Below are positions 30,976 to 43,702 of a DNA stretch of 64,000 bases, piece by piece. Positions within the stretch are counted from its first letter, which is position 1. Each line of letters begins with the position of its first letter. The translations under genes and the position numbers were made by a program. The stretch comes from Neostapfia colusana (Eukaryota > Streptophyta > Magnoliopsida > Poales > Poaceae): positions 30,662,720-30,726,719 of the forward strand of contig JASWHV010000008.1 of assembly GCA_030760725.1 (NCBI GenBank). The letters are read 5' to 3'. The notes beneath the pieces were generated by a model. The model was not told where the DNA came from and did not search any database. It saw nothing but the letters and a program-made list of their open reading frames with translations.

Positions 30976-33900
30976 TGACATGACCCCACTGGTCCTGTCG
31001 AGCCAGGATCACGCTGAGGGGTGCTGCGTTGCACAACACCGTATAACACACGTCAAAGGTACAAAGCGGAAGCGGAAGCTTTATTACATAAACAAGTTTA
31101 TTAACATGTTTACATCAAAATAAGTTTAGTCCACACTCGCGGGCGTAGACTAAGCATCAAGTGCACGTTCAGCCCTCGAACGTGTCCTTGCTAGCACACT
31201 CGCACACTAACTCTGCGGCGTGCACGACTCCCACTCGACGGGGTTCCCCTCCTGGGGTTCCGTCTCCTCTTCGGGAGTCCCTTCCTCATAGAACCCTGCA
31301 AAAGCTTCAAACACAAGCAGTGAGCACGAAGGCTCAGCAAGTCTGACCCGTCTCACCTAAACATGAAACTTCTACATGAGGGTGATGGGTTGCATGAGGT
31401 AAAAATCATTTGCAAGGACTCGCCTAATTAGTAGAACCTTACTTTCAAGTTTTAGCAGCAGGTTGTGGAGAACTTTACGCTAAGGCACATGAGAGAGCCG
31501 CAATCAAACAAGAAACGCATTTCTCTCATGTACTTTGCCCAAAGTTGAAAAGAACTTTAGTTAGCACTAAGCTACAACATATCATTAACAATCAATATCC
31601 AACTTTCAATCAGCAACATTTTAACATGTAACTAGCCTGTTCTTTCTACGTCACGGTACAGTGAACAAGTGGTACTCACTGACCGCGAGGGACGGCGATT
31701 ATAATCGATTTACACCTGCAGGGTTACCCGAACAACCCGTCACGTACGCCCGTACTCGATGTTGCCTACAACAACCATCACGGACGCCGTACGCGACTAC
31801 CTTTCACCCGTTAGCCAAATATTGAACCGGTCCCATCGTCCCGAGCAAGAGGTCCCTGCACGCGCATCTCTGTGCCGCCAGCTGATTTACACCTCGAGCT
31901 CTCAACCTACCCTCTGAACGACGGGCAATGCCTCAATACCCAGCTACCCGAGTTACATCAGTTTCCCGGTTCCCATATAGCCGGTAGGTCTTCGGTACTG
32001 TTCTAGCTTGTTCAACAGGCCCGCACACGGCTCGGTCCTCAATCGACACAAGCGGAGCTACAGCACACAGGCCCCAAAGTCCTGCTGCCCTTACTCTCCG
32101 CTCGGTCTCATTTTCTTGCCATGTGTATCATGTGCTATCTCTACCCGAGCAATGTGCCTCTAGCCTATTCTCGCGAGTAGTTCCAACTACTCGACTTGTA
32201 CCGAATCCTACTCTATCCTAGCAATGCAGTGGCTAACGGGGTTTGCAATCCTAAACCCCAACCCATGGTTTTCTTGGCTATGCAGTGGGGTTTCCAAACA
32301 AGACTCTGATGCACAACATAAAGAAAACAAGTATGTGCTCAAAACAATAAAAATTTATAAAATGGTTAATGCAAACCGGGGCTTGCCTTGCTGCTCTTGG
32401 TCGTAGGCTAGCTGTTCCTCCGGAGTAACGAAGTCTAGGACTTCGGGTTCCTCCTCGACCTTAGCGACTACATGATAAGAACAATGTATGTATTAATTAA
32501 ATGCTTTTGTATTAACTTTGAAGTTGTGAAGTCTATAACCTTTACTAGATAGACCTAATGACTGTGAAACTTTTACTGTGGCTTGGTTACAACCTAAACA
32601 GAGACTTGGTCAAGTTTTAGTTGCAGCAAAGCTCATTTGAGCCCTCCACAAATAATTATGTCCTTGACCTTAATTAAAGGCTTTTAGGGTGTTCTAGGTA
32701 TTTTCATGAAACAAACTATGACTTTCTGAAAACTAGATTTTCAGAGGGTTCTAATGGAATTGGTCTCACTTAATTTGGAAGTCTCTAACTAAAGATATGA
32801 GCTAAACAATTTCAGAGAAAATTCTGAAAATGTTTCTGAACATTTTCTATTTTCTCTGGAACAGTTTTACTAATCACACCATTAGGTGGACTAAATGAGC
32901 TCAAATGGATCTGAAATTTTTATGGTAGTTCAAGGATATTTTGGTGAACATCTCAGCAAAATTTCAGGATTTTCCTCCAAATGATTCTCCAGTTAAAATT
33001 CCTAACAGTTTAAACTTTAAGGAATTAATTCTGGAGAATTAAGGAATCTCATGAAGTGACACTTGATTTTCTGGAAAGTACTCAAAGAGCTGAATCCAGC
33101 AAAATTTGGTTCACTCAATTTGGAGCTTTCTAGCCAAAGTTATAAGGATTTGAAGTTTGAAGGAAATCTGAAAATCGGGGAAAAGTTTAAACTCGCGCGT
33201 GGGCCCAGGAGACACGCGTCGCACGCCGAAGCGACAGCACACCGCGGCCCACAAGGCTTTTGCGCGCCAGCACACCCGATCCCGGCCGCAGCCGGATCCC
33301 GATTCAAAATATCGGCCGCTGACAGCTGGGGTCCACCCCCTTCTTCAACCTCGCGACACCCGCGCTCCGCCGCCGAGGGACCTCGCCGGAGAGCTCGCCG
33401 CCGGCTGCTGTACAGCTTCAAACTTCTTGATTCTGGCCGCCCCTGCCTACTTTTACTTGGGGAACATGATCCGAGGGTCAGCTGCTCATGACAACGGCCG
33501 GAGCATGGTCGGCGACGAGCCGCCATATCGGAACGACTTCGGCCATGTCGGCTGATGCTCCTAGTGCCTCAGCTACTTGGGAAACCGGTCGGGGAGCATC
33601 AGTGGACCTCAGAGAAGGTCGACATGAACTCGGGGCAGCTCGGGGAAGGCCCGAAATAGGTCCTCACCGTGCGCCCGATACCCCCCGTGCGTTCCGCCAT
33701 TAGTAGACCTTGGATTACGCCGGGCACAGAAGTTCTCCGGCCCAGAGTTGTGAAGGCAACTTGTGCGTCACCGTGTCTAGCTCGTGTGGGAGTGGCCTGA
33801 GGCCCTCTAATCCTTTCTAGAGCACGAATTAAACAGAATCGTACCCGAGGGTCGTTCTGCACACAGAAAGGGGAAAAGTGGAAATTCGCCGCCGGTGAGC

Positions 33901-35021
33901 AACCACTCGAGCTGTGGCTCGGGGATGAGCAGCACCGATCACTTGCGCGTCCAAGGGTGCCTTGGCTCGGGCGTGACAACGCCCAGGTTGGGCTGTCCAC
34001 GAGAGCCCGAGGTGCGGCGGTTTCCAGTTCCGAGTTTGATCTTTCGGCACAGCCGATATCACTCGGTTTCAATCGATTTCTATCAATGGGAAGGATGGAG
34101 GATGGTTGCTAGTACCTTGCTGGGACCTTGGAATGGAAAGAGGGAGCTGCGATCGGCTTGATCAAGCAGGAACTCGAGCGGCGGCGATGGCAGTGGGAAA
34201 AGCAGTCGCGCACGTCGGTAGCTCGGGGAAATGGTGACTGAGGCACGCCGGGGAGGGAATAAATAGCTCGGCCGGCTGGCCTCCGGCTTGGGGCACGCAG
34301 CAGGAGCTGGCGCCGGCCGGCCCCTTCGGTGGCGCGCGCGCACAACAGCCGGGAACCGACTGAACTGTGGTTCAGTCGGTTTGCTTTGAGGCTGAGGCTG
34401 ACATGTGGGTCCCACTCCTCTTTTAACCTCTGAAATTTATTCCTAACAGCTGTGGTAAACAGTGAACCCTATTCTACCCTTGGCAACTCAAATTATTCAC
34501 CCAAGAGCCATTTGAATTGATCAAAGTTCAAATGAGGTTTGGTTTGAATGAATTTCAGCACAAGTGCAGTTTGAAATTCAAATAAAGTTTGAATTTCTCC
34601 CCCTTAGCTCATGTCAAGATCAACTCCAAATGGAGTGAAAATTGGTGTGTGAGCTCACAAAAATGTGCTGAGCAAGAATATGCCTTCCACTTTTAAATTC
34701 AGTGGGTGAAAACAGTTTGAATTTGAATATGTTTTCAAACTGCCCCTTTCCTATCTACACCCAAGATGACCTCAAAAATGTTTTGAATTTGGGTGAAACT
34801 TGGCATGGACATCCTTGGCAAAGTGTAGGAGTTTTCATATGTCCAGCCCATCTATATCACATGTGGGAAGTACCACTTTTGCAATGTGTGAGTTTGTTCC
34901 CCAATGAGCATGTTGATAATTGTTACTTGCTCTTTATTTGTGTTCATCATTTTTCCTCAAATGAGGTGTGTGGTGTGGGGATGAACACTGCAAATGGGTG
35001 TCAAAAACTGAGGCCCTTACA
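30976..35021 (-). repeat. Gypsy-C LTR, right copy (5' LTR)
   Basis: 4046 bp, same termini as the left copy, followed by catac. Its ORFs are the same as those in the left LTR; they mark LTR identity and not genes. Confidence 0.96.
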
Positions 35022-35026
35022 CATAC
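35022..35026. repeat. Target site duplication of Gypsy-C, right copy (catac)
   Basis: Identical to 21108-21112, directly after the right LTR. Confidence 0.95.
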
Positions 35027-38000
35027 TGCACACCGGCCGTCCGCCTGAGGCGACCCGAAAAGGCCCAACGACAGCTTCCCGAGGTACATCGGTTTACTGG
35101 GTCCCATAATACCAGCATGAGTCCAGTACACAACTCAAACTTGTTCAACAGGGCCGCATACGGATCGGTCCTTGACCGACACGGACAGGTCTATAGCACC
35201 CAAGCCCCTATGTTCTGCTGCCCCTACAACCTTCCGGTCTCCACTTTAACTTGCTAATTCATTTATGAACCAATCCCGTATGCCCCTGTTGTTCCTGAAC
35301 ATGCGAGTAGCATCTCACCACTCGACTTCTACCGAACCGTACTTAAGCATGGCAGTTCTACACGGTGAAAGACACCTACCCAACACTCCATGGGTCATTT
35401 GGCTATGCAAGAGGAGTATCAAACACTAGACCTAATGCACAATTCATATCTTAACCAAAAGTGAATACAAAGTAAAAATTAAAGCTGTTAAATGCAAACC
35501 GGAGCTTGCCTGTTTTGCAGGGTAGTCGCATATAAGCAGTTAGTATCCTTGCTGATCCACCCTTGATTCTCCGGAGCTTGATCCACTTCAATGAATCACT
35601 CCTTTGAATCCCCTTCGTTGTGGTTCCTATTGAAATGCATATGCACATGTTTTATAGCATGTAATGGAAAGAAGTTACAGAATGAAGTTCTTAGGACAAG
35701 AGGTGGTGTGGAAAAGCCAGGAATGGCTTGGTTTGCCTCTGTTGTGCAAAGAAACAGAAAGGATCTTCTTGATCTTAATGTCTTAGCTATACACTAATTA
35801 TTTTCCCTAATGAACATAATAGATGAGCTGAAAAGACTTGAATGTAATTGAAGGACAAGAACTCCAATGGCCTCAAAACTTTTACAGCAGGTTCTACACC
35901 ACCTAGGGATTTAGCTTGCCAAATTGCAGCTAATGTGGAGTTAAATTGTGTTCTCCATAATTCTCACAATGTTCCTTATGTATTTCCACATATACATAAG
36001 TATGGAAAAACATCAAAGGTAGTTCAATGGCTCCACTTGAGCTGATAATTTACATGTGAGTTCATGGTCACATGAGAGTCTATTGGTCCAAAATTCAGCC
36101 CTTTTACGTGAGTAGTTCTTCCAGACTAATTCTTTAAGCATTTCTACTTAAAAGAATTAGTTCTGAAGTAATGTGCATTTTCATGCCTAATTAAGTGAAC
36201 TACAATTTCAAGTATGCCTCAGAGAGCTCACCTAAATTATCCTATGATTTTTGGAGCTATGGATTGCCCAGAGCAGATTTTTGAAGTGGGAAACATTTTC
36301 TGAAAATGTTTCTGGACTCTTATGAACACATCAGTTTGTATTTAGCAAATTCCTACTCAAATGATCTTCAAATGAGCTGAAACTTTGCTAGAAGTTCAAC
36401 ACTATGCTAAAGAATATTCTGGCAAAATTTGAGGATTTTCGGATAACCCAAACTCCCTCAATAATTTTTTTTCAGAAAAACTTCAAAGAATTTTCCAGAA
36501 TACAATATTGACTTTCATACAAATCTGAGTTCATATTTGGATAGAACTCTGAAAGATGAATCCAACCCAATTGGAATCACTCAATTAGGAGGTTTCTACT
36601 AGGAGCTATGATTTTCCAAAGTTTGAGCCATCACTGGAATTGTTTTCCTACTGAAAAGTCTACTGGGCCCGCTTATTTAAATGCCAGCCAATCAGAAATG
36701 GGCCACACCCGGGCCACAGCTTTTCAGCGCGCCAGCACACTGGATCCTAGCCACAGCCGATCGGGGATTTAAATTTTTGGAGCCACTGACAGCCGGGACC
36801 CACCCCTTCTTCAACCTCCCGATTCGATTTCGCGTGCGCGCCGCCGCCACCTCGCCGGAACAAATCCCCACTCGCCGGACCGCCGCTGCCGGCCACTACA
36901 CGAGCTAAGACTCGCCGCCAGGGGGTTCGCGACGTCGAGGAACATGACTTTGGGGTCAGTTTAGGCTGCCGGCGACCGGAGCTACCTCGGCGACGTGCGG
37001 CGGCCTCCGTTGAGGTTCGGCGCCGTCGGCCGGGGGTTCTAACCCGTCAAAACTTTGACCAAATAGCTCTACAGCATCAGTACACCTCTAGGAAGCTCGA
37101 CAAGGCCTCAACGGTGTTCAAAAATGGCTGCAAGTTGGTCGGCACCATGTGACCGATCGTGTCCGCCATGAACGCCTTTGATCGAGCTCAAAATCCGTCG
37201 CTCCTAGCCGGTTTCATGCAACGGATGCTAAAAGAAAAATGATCGCCGGCTAGTCCAGCATCTATGTGCAAGATTTGATAACCTAAGGAGGATCAGAGAG
37301 CGGGAATTTGCCAAATTTGTACCGGATGCTCGGGTTGAAGCTGCCGGAGCAAAATCTTGAAATCCGTGGTCGATGCTTCACGGTTTGCTCCACAAATTGG
37401 AGGAGAGCAGCACCAACGCAGCGCGCTCCCGTGGCCTTGCTTGATCGAGCTTGAAAACCACCGTAGTGGTCTGTCCACGTGAACCCGATCACCGGTTTTG
37501 AGCTAGGTCGTGGCGGTGGAGCTGTTCTCAGGCAAAGGAGGCCGGAGCTCGGGGGTTTAGGCGTCGGGGGAGTGGAGGCTGAGCTCAGGTTGTTGTTTAG
37601 CCACTCAGGGAGGAGAGGGTGCGATCGTTTTGCCATTCTTCCGATCGGGCCAAGCAGCGGAGGTGAGAGGCACTCGGTCCGGTGTCTGTTCGCGAGGGGA
37701 AGAAAGCAAATGGACTTTGCTTCGGTCAGGGGGGGGGGGTGATCACGCCGCAGGAACCGCCTCTGGGCGCCGGTGCTTGGGAGAACACAGCAAGAGGTGG
37801 CCTGGCCAGCCCTCGGTGGAACCACGGTGGGAGAGCTGCTCGGCTGGCTTGAACAGAGATATGCTTAGGGTGCAAGTCTCCACCTTCAGCTCACTGCCAT
37901 GTGGGTCCCACCCCACATGTTCCTCCTAAAATATCTTCTCAAGTTAATCCTCCCAATTTCACAATTTTGAGTTTGAAAAGTGGGCTGAAATTTGAATCCT

Positions 38001-38398
38001 CCAAATTCAGTATAAATTTGCACGACAAATTTGAATTTGGTTGAAGTTTGGAAAATACTTCCATAATTCCTTTTTGTAGCCCACCCTAAAAATGAAAAGT
38101 TTGGCATCCACTTTTTCCCGCATTTCCCACTCTAGAGCTTCATGGTTATTCCAAAGTTTTGGCCACCATTGGGTGAACTTTGAATTTCAAATCTGATTTT
38201 TAAACTTGCATGCAAAGAGGTATTTAACTCCTTATTGGTTCAACACTTTCAAATAAAAATGTGAACCTCATTTTGGATAGTCATCCATGTATTACTTTGC
38301 ATGAAAAAAGTTTTAGCAAGTCCCATTTTTCATGTCTTTGCCACACATATGAACTCAAACTTTAGTTTTATTCATGTACATGTTTTGGGACTTTTACA
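35027..38398 (-). repeat. Gypsy-B LTR, right segment
   Basis: Continues after the Gypsy-C TSD (35022-35026) and ends GGGACTTTTACA at 38398, followed by the polypurine tract. No ORF here is convincing. A run of ten G (near 37730) and a GC-rich block (36660-37100) are the only compositional marks. Confidence 0.78.
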
Positions 38399-38433
38399 TT
38401 CCTCCCCCCTTAAAAGAATCTCGTCCCGAGATT
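38399..38433 (-). other. Gypsy-B polypurine tract and adjacent hairpin
   Basis: The plus strand cctcccccctt at the LTR edge is the tract; aatctcg-tcc-cgagatt (38417-38433) is a perfect 7-bp hairpin. The same arrangement occurs in Gypsy-C and, with a 4-nt loop, in Gypsy-D. Confidence 0.75.
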
Positions 38434-38462
38434 ACAAAAGGAGAGCGAGACGGGAGAGGTAA

Positions 38463-41400
38463 TTACAAACTGTATAAAGCTAAAAGTTCCGGATAGTTGG
38501 TGCGGAGGTAATCTTCACTTTCCCACGTTGCCTCTTCCGCGGTATGATTACTCCACAGCACTTTGAAAAATCTGATCGTCCAGTTCCGGGTTACCCGGGT
38601 CTTTTCATCCAAAATCTGAACCGGTCGCTCGGTGTAGGTAAGGTCTGGTTTCAATTCGTTGATTTCCTCGGTGCGGACAGCAGCGGTGAATTTGAGGCAC
38701 TTCCGTGGCTGTGACACATGAAATACATCATGAAAACCCGCTAGACTTGCCGGTAGTTCCAGCCGGAAGGCTACGGGTCCGCACTTCTCCGTGATAGCAA
38801 AAGGACCAATAAAACGGGGAGCGAGTTTCCCCTTTACACTGAACCGGTGAATTCCCTTCATCGGAGATACACGAAGATACACGTGCTCTCCGACGTCAAA
38901 ATGCAATGGTCTACGCCTTTGATCAGCGTAGCTCTTCTTTCGGGATTGTGCAGCCTTCAAGTTCTCTTGTATCAACCGAACTCGGTCTTCAGCTTCGTTC
39001 ACAAGATCAACTCCAAACAGAACTCTTTCGCCGGACTCACACCAATTCAGCGGTGTGCGACACTTCCGGCCGTAGAGAGCTTCATACGGTGCCATTTTAA
39101 TACTCGCTTGATACCCGTTGTTGTATGAAAATTCCGCCAACGGTAGGTGATCATCCCAATTCCTACCGTGGTGGATGGTACACGCCCTCAAAATATCTTC
39201 CAGCACCTGGTTCACCCTCTCGGTTTGCCCATCGGTTTGAGGGTGATACTCGGAGCTCCTATCAGCTTGGTGCCCAACGAGGCGTGCAGCTGCTCCCAAA
39301 ACCGAGCAACGAACAGCGCACCTCGATCTGAAACGATGGTCTTCGGGACACCATGTGAGCATATAATTCTGGAGATGTATAACTCCGCATATTGCCTTGC
39401 TCGATAATGAGTGTTCACCGGTATGAAATGATCCGATTTCGTCAACCGGTCGATGATCACCCATATCGAGTCATGCTTCCGGGATGTGAGTGGTAATCCG
39501 ATGATGAAATCCATACTCACCTCCTCCCATTTCCATGCCGGTATATTCAAAGGTTGTAGCGGTCCGGCGTTCCGCATATGATCAGCCTTGACCCGTCTAC
39601 ACGTATCACAGACATACCTCTGTCTCTTCTTTGAGCCTCAACAATCTCTTCACGGATCGTTGGAATGAGCGCGAGGTTATAAAGCACACCATACGGAACG
39701 ACACAGAGACTTGGTTCTTCATCTTCCAACTCAGCAATCGCCAAGTTGTGAACGTGGGCTTTCCGACTAAGCGCGTCGGCAACCATGTTTGCTTTTCCCG
39801 GATGATAGTGGATCTCAATTTCATAATCATTGATGAGCTCCAACCATCTCCGTTGTCTCATATTCAGCTCCTTCTGCATGATGATATACTTCAAGCTTTT
39901 ATGGTCGGTGTAGAGGTGAACAAGATTACCAAGTAGATAATGCCTCCACATATTTAACGCCAACACCACTGCAGCAAGCTCGAGATCATGAGTTGGATAT
40001 TGCTGCTCGTGGTTTCACAGTTGACGAGACCCATAGGCGACTACACGCCCTTCTTGCATCAGAACACAGCCGAGACCGATGCTGGATGCATCACAGTACA
40101 CATCAAATGGTTTCGTCGTGTCCGGCTGAGCAAGAACTGGAGCTGTTGTGAGATGTTTCACCAAAGTTTTGAATGCAGCTTCACATGCTGCATTCCACAT
40201 GTATTTAGTGCCCTTCTTCAGCAGCTCCGTCATTGGTTTAGCAATTTTTGAGAAGCTCAGAATAAATCTCCGATAATACCCCGCTAAACCTAGGAAACTT
40301 CGGACCTCGTGGACTGATTTGGGATATTCCCACTTCAGCACTTGTTCAATTTTGCTGGGGTCCACGGCAATGCCCTCTGCTGAAATAATATGGCCTAGGA
40401 AAGGCACTTGATCAATCCAGAATTCGCACTTGCTGAACTTGGCATATAATATGTGCTCCCTCAACCGTTGTAGCACAATACGCAGATGTTCAGCGTGCTC
40501 TTCTTTAGATTTGGAGTAAACCAATATGTCGTCGATGAATACCACGACGAACTTGTCTAACTCCGGCATGAACACAGAATTCATCAAGTACATGAAGTGC
40601 GCCGGAGCGTTGGTTAACCCAAATGACATGACGAGGTACTCATAGAGTCCGTATCTCGTCGAGAAAGCTGTCTTCGGTATGTCCTCCAGCCGGATCTTGA
40701 TTTGATGATAGCCTGACTGAAGATCCATCTTTGAAAATACCTTTGCACCCACAAGTTGATCGAACAATATGTCGATGCGGGGCAAAGGATACTTGTTCTT
40801 TATTGTGACAGCATTTAGAGGACGGTAATCAACACATAGCCGTAGTGTTTTATCCTTCTTCTTAACGAACAACGCAGAGCAACCCCAAGGTGAAGAACTT
40901 GGTCGTATGAAACCCTTGCTCATGAGTTCATTCAGTTGCTCTTTTAACTCCGCTAGCTCGTTAGGTGCCATCTTGTAAGGCCTTCGTGAGATAGGTGTTG
41001 TTCCCGGCGCCAGTTCAATCTTGAACTCGACGTCCCGTTCGGGTGGCATACCCGGTAAATCATCGGGAAATATGTCGGGATAATCACGTACCACGGGAAT
41101 ATCTTCCAGCTTAAGTGCTTCCGTGTGGTAGGCCTCTACCATATCTGGGTCTTCGCTGTCTAAAAACAGCGTGTGCTGTCCATGAATCGGCGAGTCAATC
41201 TGGACAGTCCAGATACCGATATTGAGAACGGCACCGTGATGATTTAACCAAGACATCCCCAATATTATGTCTATCTTCTGCCTATCCAACATAATCAGCG
41301 ATGTTGGGTATATTTTTCCTCCCAAACACAAAGCTGCTCGGGACACAATCTGATTAGCAGAGATATTTCCTCCCGGTGAACGTATGAGATAACTCGTTGT

Positions 41401-41868
41401 GGGAGTGTTGGTGGATAATTGGTGCTGATCCACGCAGGTTTTGCTGATAAAATTGTGAGTTGCACCGGAATCAAAGAGTACAAGCACGGGCACGTCTTTG
41501 AGAGTAAACATGCCCGCTAACACCGGTGCTCCCTCCGGGACATCCTCAATAGCAAGATGTTGCACACTTCCGGATTGCAATGCTGTTATATTCACTTGAG
41601 CAGGTGGCGGCATACCACCTGATAATGATTGTTGTCTGGTGTTCAACAACTTCTCCCGGCATTCCTGCCTAAAATGCCCTGAACGGTGGCAATAAGAACA
41701 TGGAGGTTTCCCCGGTTCTTCGTTGACTTGTGGTTGAGAAGTTGATGTACTTGGTTGCAGCAATAATGCAACAGGTGTCATTCATTGCTGCGGCAAAGAT
41801 GTTGCTTCAAGACAAGATTCTTGAGCAGGAAATCTGTACGGAGTTGATCTTACTGGTGCTTGCCATAT
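38463..41868 (-). pseudogene. Gypsy-B gag (end) and pol, multiply broken
   Basis: Reads on the minus strand from the end of Gag (zinc knuckle CSYCHRSGHFRQEC) through protease (LFDSGATHNFIS), reverse transcriptase (FIDDILVYS), RNase H (VYCDASSIGLGCVL), integrase (SDRGALFVARFWEQLH, HPQTDGQTERVNQ) and a C-terminal chromodomain (FFKVLWSNHTAEEATWE). Lesions: an in-frame TGA just upstream of the ATG at 41781, a TGA at 40015-40017 in RNase H, a deletion of roughly 260 bp near 39610 that removes the integrase zinc-finger region (compare Gypsy-C), and a one-base frameshift near 39263. Gag continues in frame to 41868, where Copia-C interrupts it. Not functional. Confidence 0.9.
41864..41868. repeat. 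Presumed target site duplication of Copia-C (catat)
   Basis: Five bases preceding the LTR start TGAATGTGGCC at 41869. Its partner would be beyond the right end of the window, so it cannot be confirmed here. Confidence 0.45.
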
Positions 41869-41947
41869 TGAATGTGGCCTAGAGGGGGGTGAATAGGCCT
41901 TTAAAGAATTCCTGCACACTTAATAAAGTTATCAGAAACTTGACTGA

Positions 41948-41983
41948 CCGGACTAGTCCGGTTGTGTGGGCGGACTAGTCCGG
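41948..41983 (-). promoter_or_regulatory. Copia-C palindrome pair near the end of the LTR
   Basis: CCGGACTAGTCCGG at 41948-41961 and gcggactagtccgg at 41970-41983, start-to-start 22 bp. Unlike the other pairs it lies downstream of the TATA-like site. Confidence 0.75.
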
Positions 41984-42619
41984 TGTGCTGAATTATTTGA
42001 GTTAATTAAGTGTGTCTCACAAATTTAATCTTATAGCAGCGGAATGAGAACAACAGTTTTTATAAATTAAATTTATTATATGGATGCACGTGCAAACTTG
42101 TAAGGAACTTAAACGATGACTAGCAAACAAGTGATCTAATGTGTCAAGATGTAAAACAAATGAGAGACAAAAGACACAAATTTTTACCGAGGTTCGATCT
42201 CACCAAGAGATCTACGTCCTCGTTGAGGAAGCTCACACAGAGCCGGGTTCCCAACCCTTTCCCACTTCAAGTCACCACAAAGGCCGACTTGACTCCACTA
42301 TCACGGGTAATCACCGAGTTTGTGGGGCATCCTCACACGTTGAGGGCTCCCACAAGAATTACAGTGAGAAGGTGATCAAATACACTCAAAAAGATTACAA
42401 TGCAGAATATGAGTGTAGAGAAATCAAACCCCAAAAGCTCACAACGAAAGAACGACGATCTCTCAATCCCAAATCCAAGTATTTGATTGATCTTGGCCTT
42501 TTTGCACCTTAGATGTATGGAGAGATGTGTTTTTGGGCTCTTGGGTCAGGTGGCGGCGCTAGAGTTCAAGCTTTTGACAATATGTGTCGTGTTGTATTTG
42601 GGAAAAGACGAAGGACCTC

Positions 42620-42627
42620 TTTTTATA
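42620..42627 (-). promoter_or_regulatory. Candidate TATA box of the Copia-C LTR
   Basis: The minus strand reads TATAAAAA. It lies about 37 bp downstream, in the direction of transcription, of the palindrome array. Confidence 0.55.
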
Positions 42628-42663
42628 GGCTTTCCCAAAAAGTTACCGTTGTTAAACCTACTA

Positions 42664-43006
42664 CCGGACTAGTCCGGTATATGATCGGACTTGTCCGGTC
42701 TACTTCCAGTGGGTTAACCGGACTAGTCCGGTCCACAAACCGGACTTGTCCGGTGCTATGTGAGATGGGGTTTCAGAAACTTCAGCGGACTAGTCCTGTC
42801 GCTTGGATGGACTAGTCCGCAGTCCTCTAAAGAGGACAACAGAGACATGACCGGACTAGTCCGGTCTAAAACCGGACTTGTCCGGTTGCATTCCAGTGAG
42901 CTGACCGGACTAGTCCGGTTCACAAGGCGGACTAGTCCGGTGCACTATGTTTGCGTCTTCCAGAAAGTTAAACGGACTAGTCCGGTCCATGAACGGACTA
43001 GTCCGG
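42664..43006 (-). promoter_or_regulatory. Copia-C U3 array of paired CCGGACTAGTCCGG palindromes
   Basis: Six pairs start at 42664/42685, 42718/42740, 42785/42807, 42851/42872, 42904/42927 and 42972/42993, giving start-to-start distances of 21, 22, 22, 21, 23 and 21 bp, about two helical turns. Most copies are CCGGACTAGTCCGG or the variant with TTG at the centre. Constant spacing with variable spacer sequence points to paired protein binding sites upstream of the TATA box. Confidence 0.85.
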
Positions 43007-43245
43007 TTTTCAGTGGATTTTAGTTGATTTTTAAACCCCTTACCCTTACGCAAAGTCATGAGCTCTTGGGGTGTGTCTCTCTCACACACAACCTATACAT
43101 TTATATCTACTTTGCTCCTCTAAATTCCACTAACGTCTTCCTTTTCGGGCACCACTCTATTTTTCACCTTTTTGTGTGTGCCGAGCCAGTTCACTTTGTT
43201 TATCCTGCAATCATCTTAATAGTTTCATTAGGATCTCATATGTTC

Positions 43246-43322
43246 GTCATCAATTAGCCAAAACCCACAAGGGATATCCTAGATGCACTTACAATTCCCC
43301 CTTTTTGGTGATTGATGACAAC
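43246..43322 (-). other. Copia-C polypurine tract within an inverted repeat
   Basis: The tract lies at 43294-43306 (plus strand attccccctttt). Arms at 43246-43263 (LTR) and 43303-43322 (internal) are inverted repeats, as in Copia-A and Copia-B. Confidence 0.75.
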
Positions 43323-43652
43323 CATTTGAGATATCACAATTGAGAATAAAAGGTTGATTTTCATAAGGTGTGCACATATGAGAATAATAAAGAATTCACA
43401 AAAAGCTTCTCACATATGCACACACCTTATGGTGGGGTGCCTCACAGGTGTGTGATAAACAAAATGTGATAAATTAAAGACAAACAGTAGTGAACATGTA
43501 AGTGGGCATTAGAGCATAGTACATCACACATAAGAAAAGAAATAGTGCATTACAAGATTTTAAAAATAGGTACATGTCCTTGATCACAAAAGATCTTAAT
43601 AACTAATACTAGATAGAAAAAGTCCAAGTTTAATCTCAATCTTCCATCTCAA

Positions 43653-43684
43653 TCTCTCCCCCTTTGGCATCAAGGCACCAAAAA
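43653..43684 (-). other. Conserved upstream polypurine tract after Copia-C ORF3
   Basis: The minus strand runs TTTTTGGTGCCTTGATGCC into AAAGGGGGAGAGA, about 20 nt after the ORF3 stop. Same block as in Copia-A and Copia-B. Confidence 0.62.
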
Positions 43685-43702
43685 GGGAAAAATTGAGGGG
43701 AA

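Larger units (their letters stand above)
21113..35021 (-). mobile_element. Gypsy-C: full-length chromodomain Ty3/gypsy element, very young
   Basis: 13,909-bp minus-strand element with 4046-bp LTRs, primer site at 30961, a long leader, gag-pol and polypurine tract. Reading the two LTRs side by side I see one difference (21359 t versus 31222 c), so insertion is recent; at 1.3e-8 per site per year one change is of order ten thousand years. Pol is one open frame, but the N-terminal half of Gag appears deleted. Inserted into the LTR of the related Gypsy-B. Confidence 0.95.
20185..41868 (-). mobile_element. Gypsy-B: decayed chromodomain Ty3/gypsy element
   Basis: Minus-strand element comprising one LTR (20185-21112 plus 35027-38398, about 4.3 kb, split by Gypsy-C), polypurine tract, and a pol with stop, deletion and frameshift. 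Gag is cut at 41868 by Copia-C; the remaining gag and the 5' LTR would be beyond 64000. Its LTR and pol resemble Gypsy-C, so a relative has inserted into a relative. The C-terminal chromodomain and long LTR suggest the Tekay/Del lineage. Confidence 0.85.
41869..43293 (-). repeat. Copia-C 3' LTR
   Basis: 1425 bp, plus-strand ends TGAATGTGGCC and GATGCACTTACA. U3 (right half) holds six palindrome pairs; a seventh pair lies near the left end. The TATA-like site is at 42620-42627. Confidence 0.88.

Noticed and set aside
36681..36908. Possible host gene exon in the GC-rich part of the Gypsy-B LTR
   Set aside because: It lies inside the LTR, has a similar GC-rich counterpart in the Gypsy-C LTR, and shows no domain.
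41948..43006. CRISPR-like or satellite interpretation of the repeated CCGGACTAGTCCGG motifs
   Set aside because: Plant nuclear retrotransposon context, 14-bp palindromes with short variable spacing and no cas genes; not a head-to-tail satellite.
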